The notes below the pieces were generated by a model. The model made no database searches. It saw only the letters and a list, made by a program, of their open reading frames with translations, and had not been told where the DNA came from. Made by a program: the position numbers and the translations under genes. Shown here one piece after another: positions 52,283-61,870 of a DNA stretch of 64,000 nt (its first letter is position 1; each line of letters opens with the position of its first letter). Origin of the DNA: Plantago ovata (Eukaryota > Streptophyta > Magnoliopsida > Lamiales > Plantaginaceae); the NCBI GenBank assembly GCA_028274465.1, contig CM051456.1:79718753-79782752 (forward strand), read 5' to 3'.

Positions 52283-52821
52283 GTAACTTCACATGAACCC
52301 TAATTTTTCAAATTTGGGGTTTTTTTGATTTATTTTTCAATTGAGCTTATATGATGTATGGGTTGATTGTTTATGTGATTAGAATCGATTTTCATTACAA
52401 ATTGCTTTCTCAATTTTGCTTGGTTTGGTAAATTGGGAATTTTTGCTTACTTGATATCTATGTCTCGTTTTGCATTGCTCCTTTTTCTTCATTCCATGTT
52501 TTATGATAAGGTTATTGGTATGATAAAGGTAGACATCATGGTAGAACACTTGGTTGATGGGGTTTGATACTTTTTGGTGAAATTTTTTTAGTACTATGGT
52601 TTGAATGAATCTTGTGATTTAAGGTTACTAGTTATCTAGCATAAAAGTATGTTGTGATATGTTACATATTAGGATATGTTGATACATTGCATTGTGGTAG
52701 CTAGATTAGACTTGGTATTTTGAAGATTAGGCGTGATAATGAAGTTACTCGTTTGTTTCACCCTTGCATTTGCATATGAATGAAGCTTTTTGTTGTACGA
52801 GGTACTAACCGATGTTTGTAG
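52283..52821 (+). other. Intron-like segment upstream of the env-like remnant (AthN-3)
   Basis: GAG|GTAACT ... GATGTTTGTAG|GAACC, 539 bp, A/T-rich, no ORF. Borders coincide with those in AthN-2 while the interior is much more diverged, as expected for an intron. Confidence 0.5.
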
Positions 52822-53640
52822 GAACCATGCCACAAAGGGAGAGGAGCACTTCCGTTTGGCTACAATGAGGTATTGGAGGTGGTTCGATTCCAACCATGTC
52901 AAGGGGTTTGACAAGGACGTTCTCCATGAGTTCTATGTTGGGTCTACTAATCTTCAAGAGAAGGAGAGTAATCTCGTTAGAGGTGCGTTCGAGCCATGGA
53001 CTTTTGCAACAACTTCGCGGTTTATCCATAAGGAGGGACGAGAATCCACCGGGAGTGAGCACTCTTATATCTATTCACGTACCACTAGATGGATTGAAAC
53101 CAATATTACGGCAGAAATCTACCACAAGGACTGCAAGGTCCGAGAGATTAGGAAGCAACCGGGGCGGCCTCATCACAACAGATTCAGTCTTGAGTCGACA
53201 GTGGTGATGAAGTTCCGTATTGCTAACTTGATTCCAAAACATAATGACATGGACACCCAGCCCTTCCTTGGGGTGCCCCTCGACTGCTTATTGAGGGAGC
53301 ACCATATAGACATCGGGAGCATCAACCGTAGAGTATGTGGGCGACATTGGGCAAAGAAGAAGAAAACCTCTGAGTTTCCGAGTTTCATCGCAGCTTACTG
53401 TAAGTTCCATGGGGTAGAGGACGTTGGTGAGGGAGACTCCAAGAGCACAACTCTTTCCCCATAACTACAGCGACTAATCTTGAAGATTCTCTTCGACAAC
53501 GCAATTCTTCTAATGAGGATGATGGTGACAATAAAGACAATAGGGACAATGAGGATGCCATGAATACTGATGGAGGAGTGGGCCCTATGATCTATTAGTG
53601 GAACCACCACCACCACCACGGGTTCCGATGATCACCAACA
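52822..53640 (+). pseudogene. Env-like third ORF remnant (AthN-3), best copy
   Basis: After the acceptor the ATG (52827) opens MPQRERSTSVWLQ then stops. The longer frame (to 53464) carries RWFDSNHVKGFDKDVLHEFY, NLIPKHNDMDTQPFLGVPLD, IDIGSINRRVCGRHWAKKKK and FPSFIAAYCKFHGVEDVGEG. The order Phe-rich entry, LIP, ID(I/V)G and a C-terminal F..FI...C...G resembles the Athila env-like/plant transposon protein family as I remember it. An acidic Asp/Asn-rich tail follows to about 53600 in another frame. No transmembrane helix is seen in what remains. Confidence 0.6.
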
Positions 53641-55229
53641 AGGGCCCTCGAGAAATCTCAATACCTTACATCTAGTGTACTCAGCCGACCGAGGCCAAAC
53701 CACGCGGTAACATCTAGTATCACTTCTTATTTCCTCATTCTATTATTGCTAGGGACTAGCTCTTGTTTCACGAGGGGGGATGGGATTTAAGTGAACTATT
53801 GTTGTTAGTGTGGAGCTTGGCATTGTTAGTTTGAGTATAGTACGTTGCATTTTGAAATTCGTTTGCATTAGCATTTGCACGTTTATCGCTTTCTTAGTAT
53901 TTAGTTGCATACACTACATTCATCCTAGTATAGTCTTGCATGTTTTATGTGGAGTTTATTGCCAAATTTTTTGAACTTTTTTATTGGGTAGATTAACTAG
54001 TTATGACCTTAATCGTATGTTTCATCTCTATGAATTTGTTTGAGGTTTTTCTCGCTTGGCTTGTCACATTTATGTTTGCACTTAGTTAAGCTTGGTGGTC
54101 TCGACATCACTTAGTGGTGTTTTCTCTACTGCGGTTCACGAAGGCCTTTATAATAGGATGATGCATGTTAGGATCTTATGGTTGTTTTTCCGAGTAATTA
54201 TGTACCTAAGAGGCAACAAGTCTTCACCTTGCTTTGAGATTGCTAAATGCCTAGGAAGGAGGTAGTGTGAGATTGTGTGATCCTTTGTTTGCAACCTATT
54301 CTTTCGAATAGGTTTGGGGAGGGGGTTACGCTTTCATTAGACTTGTTTTTCGATTTTTGGGTATTGTGAGTTTGTTTTCCTTTTCCGTAGAGTTTGTGCT
54401 TCAACCTATTCTTTCGAATAGGTTTGGGGAGGTCGTTTGTGTGTCATTGTAATTTCCTTTTCGTTGTGCTACTGCTGGCTATATACAAAAAAAAAAAAAG
54501 TAATAAAAAAAACAATAAAGAGAAAAAAAAGAAGGGAAAATTCCAGGGAAAAAGAAAAAATCTGGAAAAGAAAAAAAAAGGAAAAAAAGAGACCCCAAAA
54601 AAAGTAAAAAAGGGTCCAAAGAAAGCCAAAAAGCAGTTTAGCAAAGTGTTTGTCTTGTTTTTCAATTCATGTAATGTTCGTAATCGAGTTGTAATTTTTT
54701 GTCTTTTGATTGTTTGAGTGTCATCTGTTCTAGACCACCCTCGTCCTGCCATTCAGGAAGTGGTGAATAGTTTAAGGCTTTGCTTGAGGGATGGGTAGAA
54801 TAGGGGAGTGTGAACTTTTAGGGAACCCTCCTTCGTTTGATTAGAGCCAGTATTGGTTCGACCTCTTTGAGGAAAAGTCTTAACTTGGTGAACAGTAGTA
54901 CGTCCTCAGTTTCATAGGCACGGGACAACCATTCGTATTTTAACATGTTTCATTATGTCGTCACTGACTAGGTCCAGGTAGAGAATGTTACGAGAGACTA
55001 TCTTGTTTGACATACGTGCATATGGGAATGTGTATGAGTCAATCGAGGCATTCTTCAACCAATATCCATGTTATGATTTGTATGGTTTTTGTTCATAAGT
55101 TTTTTGATAGATTCAATAGATTAGTTCATTTCATTTGGCATGAGACTCCACTTTTTGGGTTGCATTGTTTTTTGCATTAGAGTCTAGCTTAGTTGCTTGA
55201 GGACAAGCAAAGGTTCGGTTTGGGGAGTT
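53641..55229 (+). other. AthN-3 3' noncoding region with hairpins, A-rich block and PPT
   Basis: No gene. The 22-nt hairpins AACCTATTC-TTTC-GAATAGGTT are perfect at 54293-54314 and 54403-54424, each followed by TGGGGAGG. The A/G-rich block is at 54484-54630. PPT GGTTTGGGGAGTT at 55217-55229. Confidence 0.75.
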
Positions 55230-56419
55230 TGATGAACGTGTATTTTACACATTCATTCGAGTCTTTTTTCACCTATTTAGCTATCCTCTATGTTAATTTA
55301 GCTATATTATAGTGCATTTTATTAGAATAGTGTCACGTTTCCCTTTAGTTTGCATTTTTCAGGTTTTAGGTGAAAGACGTGATTTTCCAGGCAATTATAT
55401 TGAAGAGAACGAAGAATCGGTGTTTCGTGGTCATCCATGGTGTATCTAGAAGGTTCCGGGCGAGATTTGAGGTCTAGGGGTCGAGTTTCAAGGCTCAAAG
55501 GTCACTAGAAGGCAAAATTCGAGTCCGAAAAGGAAAAGAAGATCAAAAACGCGTCAAAAATGCGTTTCCGTCGACTGGAGCTCCCGGGCGGTTCGCCCGT
55601 GATGTGGGGCGGTTCGCCCGGTGTCTGGGGCGACTCGCCCCACGCCTTCCGAACTCCTATATATAGTTGCATCTGTTTCTACGTTTTTCATACTTTCTCA
55701 GACCTTTTTCCATACTTTTCACATTAGTTTTAGAGAGGAATTCTCCAGAGCCTGTTCTGGGAATTCTTAGCATAGGAGACTATTTTTCTTATCAATTTAG
55801 AGGATTATCTTGCTTTTGAGTTCGCAGTTCTTCGGAGATTGACAACCTTCGTCGGTAACATTGTATCTCACGATTTTTCTACTTTTATTTATATCTTTCA
55901 TCATGTTTTCATTCAATCTTGCTTTGATTTCTGTTGATTGCATGACATCTATGAGTAGCTAAATCGATCGTTGGTGATAGAATGTGATTTCTTAGCTAGG
56001 GTTCTTAATTATGCATGATGGCTGTAACGGGAATAAGACCTGAGTAATTGCTTTATTTCTTTGATCTATCTAAGCCCACTATCTTCGTAGTGCTGAATTG
56101 AACGGAACACATTGGACAATTCATGATCTTAGATTTCTATGCAAAACGATCGGGTACTTCATGCATGATTATTAACCTGATGCTTTGAATGATCATGCTA
56201 TCACTAACTTCCATTATCTTTGATAAGAAAAATCTGTGCTAAGTCGTTTGTTGAGGTTATAGTTTAAGTTAAATTAGATAAAGCTAGTTATAGTCCATAG
56301 AGATCGACACTCGAGGTTATTTTACTGCTACACTACGGTTTCCGTTGTAGTTGTGAATTGCGTTTGGCTAAAAACAAATTTATTTGATTAATTGAGTCTG
56401 ACAAACTTTCAGTTCATCA
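55230..56419 (+). repeat. 3' LTR of AthN-3
   Basis: TGATGAACG...AGTTCATCA, 1190 bp, closely matching 48209-49405. One palindrome unit is shortened compared with the 5' LTR (55582-55643), and one 11-bp unit is extra. TATA box at about 55657-55665. Confidence 0.93.
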
Positions 56420-56424
56420 ATATC
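56420..56424. repeat. Target-site duplication ATATC, right copy (AthN-3)
   Basis: Matches 48204-48208. Confidence 0.95.
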
Positions 56425-59400
56425 CATGAGAACAGAACAGAGCTCAACTGGGCTAAGTACATTTTCAACAGACTTGTTGATTGTGTTATTAATTTCAAGG
56501 TAAAGGTTGAAGATAACACAGTCTCACCTACCTTCCCAGTAATGTATGGACTAAAAATGTGCTATATCCTTGAAAACTTCAGGATTCAGCTGAGAAACCC
56601 ATTGCCGATTAAGAAATCAAGTTGCTGAAGCTGCAGTTACTGAAGTTGAAATTGCTGAAGAACCAGTCGCTGAGACTGCAATGGTTCAAGTCCCATAGGT
56701 TGCTGAAACACCACAAGAGACACTATTCGACGACGCATCTCGTGATGCTGATAATATTGGACCTAGTTCACCAAAAACATCCATTGACAAAGTTCAGCTG
56801 GTGCTGACAGAATTAAGCCAACAAATGGATTTGGAGATTGATGACACCTCCAACAAGTCAGTAGATGTGTTTATGACTAGCAGTGAACTTAAAGGTCAAG
56901 ATGTCTCTACTCAACTTGTCAATTTAGAGACAAGGGATATTGCTGAATCTGCACAACCTTCTCAAATAGAACAAGAAAAGAAGTCTGCTGAAGAACAATT
57001 CCAAGATAATGAAGATGTTGTCATTGCTGAAAGGACTGAGTCACCACCTGTCGTTCTTCAGCAGGTAGTTAACTCAGGCATAAGCAAAACTTCAATATCT
57101 GAAACTATATCTTTTGTTGATATTATTGTTTCCTTATAGACTTCTCAAGATATAAGTCAGAAGATTGCTGAAACTTCTACACCGGAATCCACAATTCGTG
57201 TTTAGCAGGTAGATGAAGTTTTTGGTAAATCAGCTAAGTTTGACAACTTAGTACTTGTATCTAACTTAAAATTATTTCAGGATGAACAATTCAAGGATGC
57301 TTCTCAAGCTCCTGAAGCAATGGAAATAGTGCCAGCACAACAATGTGTGCAACATGAGCTTGCTGAACTTCAGCAGGCTCAAAAGGAGACCATTGAAGTT
57401 GTTCACATCACTGAAGATTTGGAAGTAAGTTCAGAAGAACTTTACTCAAACTTCAAAAGAACTACCTTGACCAGAGTTGCCAAATCTGTCAGCAACTGGT
57501 AAAGGTACAGAAGGATGGATTTCTCTGATATTCACCTTCATCTGTCCAACGAGAAAAAGAGACTCTCTGTGCTGAAGCTCGAGACCTTTGTACATTCCAT
57601 ACTTCCAGAAGAGTTGACATATTCTCAGTTAATGAGCTCCAGTCTGATTGCTTTAATCAGAGAGAATATGAAAGCTAAATTCAAGAGTGCCTCTCCAGCT
57701 GAGTAAGCTGTGATGCTCAAGGGTTCTTTTGTACCCGTGGTGGCTGATCCCCACAAAATCAATGAGGAAGAGGAAGTAACTAGCGCAGCTATGTACAAAC
57801 ATCTTGAGTTAGTTATACTAACGGACGATGATGAAGAAGAAGATGATGAAACTATCCCAAAAGATCCAAGTGATGATGAAGGAAAAGATTCCAAGGACAA
57901 AAAGGATGATGATGATGATAATCAAGGTCCTAGTCCTGATGCTGGTGGAGTTAAGCTGACAGTTGCTGAGACTGAACATCAAGATACTGAAAATCAGCAA
58001 GCTGACCAAACTACCAGTCAGCATCAAGAATCCACTCCTGCTCCTGCTGAGACATGTACTCAAGCAACTGAACAAGTTGCTGAAACTAAAGAAGAGTACG
58101 CCAGAAAGCGTGCTGAAATGAAATTGGGCAAAAACAAGCTTTCTGATGTCGAGTAAAATTTACTCGATGCCAAGGTCACTTAACCAAACCTTGATGATGA
58201 AGATATGGATGAAGATTATGAAAGAGCACTTCAAAACAGTCTACAGATTCATGCTAGGCATACGCAGAATCTAGACATTGCTCAATCTTCAGGAGTGAAG
58301 AACACGGAAGTCCTCTCCCTTCCACTTACTGCTGGTGAAACTCCAGTTGTTGAGTCAAAAGAGTTGCCCTCAGCAACCACTCAACCACAAGTGATTGAAG
58401 TTACAGATTTAGGAACCAAGGTTGTTGGCCTTGATGAATCTGATGACGAAGAAGATCTCTTTAATTTTTCAGCAAACGAAGAAGAACTGACAAAGAAAGT
58501 TGAACCCACAGTGGTTACAATTCCTCCTCCATCTCTTGATCATGATGAAGGAGATGCTGAAAGAAGCCGTTTGCGGATAAATGATGATCAATTCGCTACT
58601 GAGATCAAAGTTCATTCACTCACTCCCTCTTTAGTGCCGTTTCCTAATGTTGAGGATTTTACTCCAAGAATTAAGGCAGACATGGTTGTTCACAAAGCAT
58701 GCAAAGAAGAGGATGATGCACTGCTTGCTGAGAGTCCGCTTGACATTGGCAAGATACTGGCTACTGTACTGAAACGCACTACTTCTCTTAAAATAGTTGA
58801 GAAAACATTAGTCTACATCATAAAAGCTATGAAGAAGATGTGAGTCAAGCACTCAAACTGGCTAAAACTGCATTGAAAAAGGCTCAGACTTTCATTGAAG
58901 AAAAAGTCGACAATGAGCGCAGACATGAGGAGAACTTGGTGAGTATTAAAGAAGAAATGTCCAAGCTGACTACTGATCAACAAGGAATAATTCTTAAGTA
59001 CAATAGCCTAAGTAAACTTGCTGAAAATTGCAATGAATTTTTCTCTCTGCACCTTCACCCAATGATGCAATCCATGTATAAGGGGGGAAGATAAACAAAG
59101 AAAATCTTCATGAACAAAGAAAACCCCTGCTGAAGCGCCATTGATACTGCCTAGTCCACCTCCCAGAGAACCTCTTGGTGAAAGAGAGCAAAGTTCAAAG
59201 AGACGAGCTGAAACAGATTCTGAGAGAAATTCAGCAAATCCAAAAAGGAGAAGAACATCTGCTGAAACTCAAGAATACTGTCACACTGAGAGTCATCAAG
59301 ATCTGAATGAAGATTATGATAATGATGACGACCAAACAATAGCTCAAGCACTAAGAGCTAGAGCAATTACAGCCCAAACTCCTTCTTGCCATTCCAAACA

Positions 59401-60175
59401 TTTCTCTTCTGACTCAAGATCTTCAGCAAGAGATCAAGAAAATGCTAAGCCAAGAAGAAGAAGGCAAAGACAAGAAGAAAAGAGGCTAGCCAGCATGGCC
59501 ATTGGCTCTGGCATTGAATACACAAAGACCAGCAATGAACAAACAACACAGAATGTGATCAGAAACCTGCATGGTTGCTGGGTTTTAAAGCTGGAAGATT
59601 TGTTGGTCAATGATTTCTTTCCAACTGCTGTACTAAATCAAATGTACACTTGGATTTAATTAAAAGTGCAAAGAAAAGAAACGGATCCTCCTCCCTACCC
59701 AAGAAACATTGCTGCAAAATGGCTGAATCTGGAAGTCTTAGTAAGAAGAACTTTGATCGGCAAGCTAATGAAGCAAGAGCCTGATTTAATCAAAACGATT
59801 GATGTTGCTTACTACAGTGATCCTTTAACCAAGAAGTCAAAGAAGAAATATGGCTTGATTCCTTATGAGTATTTTTATCTCACTGCCAAGGATCAAGAAG
59901 TTGATCTTCTCTGGTTAAGAAAGATTCATGCTAACAAGGGAATTTCAGATACACAACTTCTCCATGACAGCAATTGGGGCATGCACTTGTGGGTGCTTCA
60001 CTACAAAGAAATGAATGGTGAAAACCATCATTATACTGCCTGCAAGAATGCAAGGATCATTCAACTTGAAGTCCGTAAGCTACTTGAAGATTACGAGGAC
60101 TGTGTTGAATTTTTTACGCTTGCTGAGAAGAGTGTAAGGGAAATTCTGAGGAAATATTCAGCTGGAATAGCTTAA
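56425..60175 (+). pseudogene. Env-like third ORF, rest (SirE), broken
   Basis: Resumes within the N-terminal domain (HENRTELNWAKYIFNRLVDC) and, after a deletion joined at ATCA (56616-56619), continues with the Glu/Ala-rich middle: VQLVLTELSQQMDLEIDDTS (56790-56860), EAMEIVPAQQ, MDFSDIHLHLSNEKKRLSVL, the acidic LTDDDEEEDDETIPKDPSDD, a coiled-coil-like stretch (58840-59060), a Lys/Arg/Ser-rich segment (59160-59490) and the conserved C-terminal domain (59555-60175) with NLHGCWVLKLEDLLVNDFFP and SNWGMHLWVLHYKEMNGENH. In-frame stops and shifts at about 56697, 57138, 57500, 57704, 58154, 58842 and 59657. It retains the 1-kb segment lost from SirD2. Confidence 0.8.
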
Positions 60176-60436
60176 GTCCCTTGTAAAAGCTTTGTTTGTT
60201 TTTGTTTGCTGATTTTTGTAGTTATCTCTGAACTTTCTTGTAAACTTACTGAAAGATAACTATCAGCAATACGCTTTTGACTCTTATTGGTTTTTGATTA
60301 TGCAATCTACTTATGCTTACTGTTTTATCATTCAAGTATGTTTGCATTATTCAACTAATTTATTCAACATCAGAAACCTCTAAGAGGGTAACAATTAATT
60401 TAGCCATGGATTGCTAACATCAAAAAGGGGGAAATT
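60176..60436 (+). other. SirE 3' untranslated region with polypurine tract
   Basis: Noncoding, matching SirD1 and SirD2. AAAAAGGGGGAAATT at 60422-60436 directly precedes the LTR. Confidence 0.88.
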
Positions 60437-61870
60437 TGTTAGGAAACTTGTAAATTTTGATGAGCAATTAACCATGCTAAATTAAGGAAAGTCCAGTAAG
60501 TAGTACTCTTAAGGTCCATAGGAATTTAGAATTTTAAGGACATTGTAAAAGAGGAACGTTTGCTGAAGACTTAGTGTAGGTACTAGTTAGGTGCTTTAGT
60601 TTCGCAGATGATGTACTTTGTTTTTACAAACGAACTATTGAAGCACTAGAACCGTTCAGAAACTTGAACAACATGAAGACTGAAGACTAAAGACTAAAGA
60701 AGATTTCTGAAAATGGTATCTACAAAGGCACATGTTGCTCAGAAAGTGGAAACCTCAGCAACAGCTTGCATAAGTGAAAATCTATATGACAGAGTAGGTT
60801 GTGTTTGCTGAAACTGAGACTGACCGCTTGCTGAAATACATATGTGACCTTCTTGCTGAAAGTACTTGCATTTGCGCTCCAACGTTCATATTTGAATTTC
60901 ATTCAAATGAACATTAAATGCAAAAGTAAGCATGCGAAGAACATGAAGACTAGAAGACAAATGAAGGACGCTGCTGAAAGTACAAAAGCAAGATAGTGAC
61001 ATCTTTAGGAACAAAGCCTTAGAATTTGAAATTCAAACGGCTCCCTTGATTCACTATAAATAGAGGTCATCCGGCAAAGAGTAGAAGTGTGTCAACAACG
61101 TGATCAAACTCTCACTTGTGCTTAAACACTCATCTTTCTTACTCTTTACTGCCTATTGATCCGTTCCAAGGCTTAAAGCTTGAAACAAAAGCTACTTGTG
61201 AAGAAGTAGAACATTCAAGGCTAAGAAATTAGTTAAGTGTTCTTTCTTTCGAACAAGAACAAGCATAGTGGTGCTGATTATAAGTCCCAAGTTTGGTGAT
61301 AAACACCCTATTTAGGCGTCAAATTCAGGGGTAGTTTAATCAAGCATAGTGTTGCTGATTATAAGTCCCAAGTTTGGTGGAGAACATTTTTCATTCTCTA
61401 GTTATGTTGGAAACGAAGCAAGTGTGCTTTGGTTTCTGAATAATCGCTCTAGATAGGTGTTGTAAGGAACCTCAAACTTATCTTAGTGGATTCAGTCCTA
61501 GAAAGGACAAAGTGGATTAGTTGAGAGATTACGCCACTCTCAGATACCACTATAAAAGTGTTTGTGTGATTTACTTTACTGCATTTAGTTTTCAGCAAGC
61601 ATAGCTATCTGTACACTGTCAGTCTGCTCACTTGCTGAAACTAGCACTTACTGAAAAGCACTTATTGTATAAAGACTTCCGCACTCTGTTTTTAAGTACC
61701 AGTAAAACTCGTTACTGAAAAGTAACTAGTACTTGCTGAGAAAGTTAAGTATCAGCAAACTCATTACTGAAAAGTAATAAGCCCTTGCTGAGAAAGTTTT
61801 TAAACGACGAAAGTTTGAAAAGACTATTCACCTCCCCCCCCCCCTCTAGTCTTTTCTTGTTGTTTAAACA
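60437..61870 (+). repeat. 3' LTR of SirE, internally rearranged
   Basis: Starts TGTTAGGAAACTT. Around 61260-61380 it differs from the family: a stretch of about 170 bp is missing, and the segment from AAGCATAGTG to AAGTTTGGTG occurs twice (about 61262-61299 and 61342-61379). Eight bases are missing near the end (GTTTAAACA instead of GTTTAAAGGGACCAACA), so the end is placed at CA 61870. The flanking 5 bp TACCC have no visible partner. Confidence 0.85.

Larger units (their letters stand above)
48209..56419 (+). mobile_element. AthN-3: complete non-autonomous Athila-like element (8211 bp)
   Basis: LTRs at 48209-49405 and 55230-56419, PBS, gag, protease, intron-like leader, env-like remnant, PPT and 5-bp target duplication (ATATC). 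No RT, RNase H or integrase. Same organisation as AthN-2, but with more diverged LTRs and leader, so it represents a second subfamily. The env-like part is better preserved than in AthN-2. Confidence 0.92.
43197..61870 (+). mobile_element. SirE: SIRE/Maximus-like Ty1/copia element, split by AthN-3
   Basis: Order: 5' LTR (43197-44640, outer end missing), PBS (44643), gag (44753-45571), RT-RNase H remnant (45572-46586), hairpin spacer (46587-47555), env-like ORF in two parts (47556-48203 and 56425-60175) around AthN-3, PPT (60422-60436), 3' LTR (60437-61870). Protease, integrase and most of RT are deleted. Same family as SirD1 and SirD2 but in the opposite direction. Confidence 0.9.
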
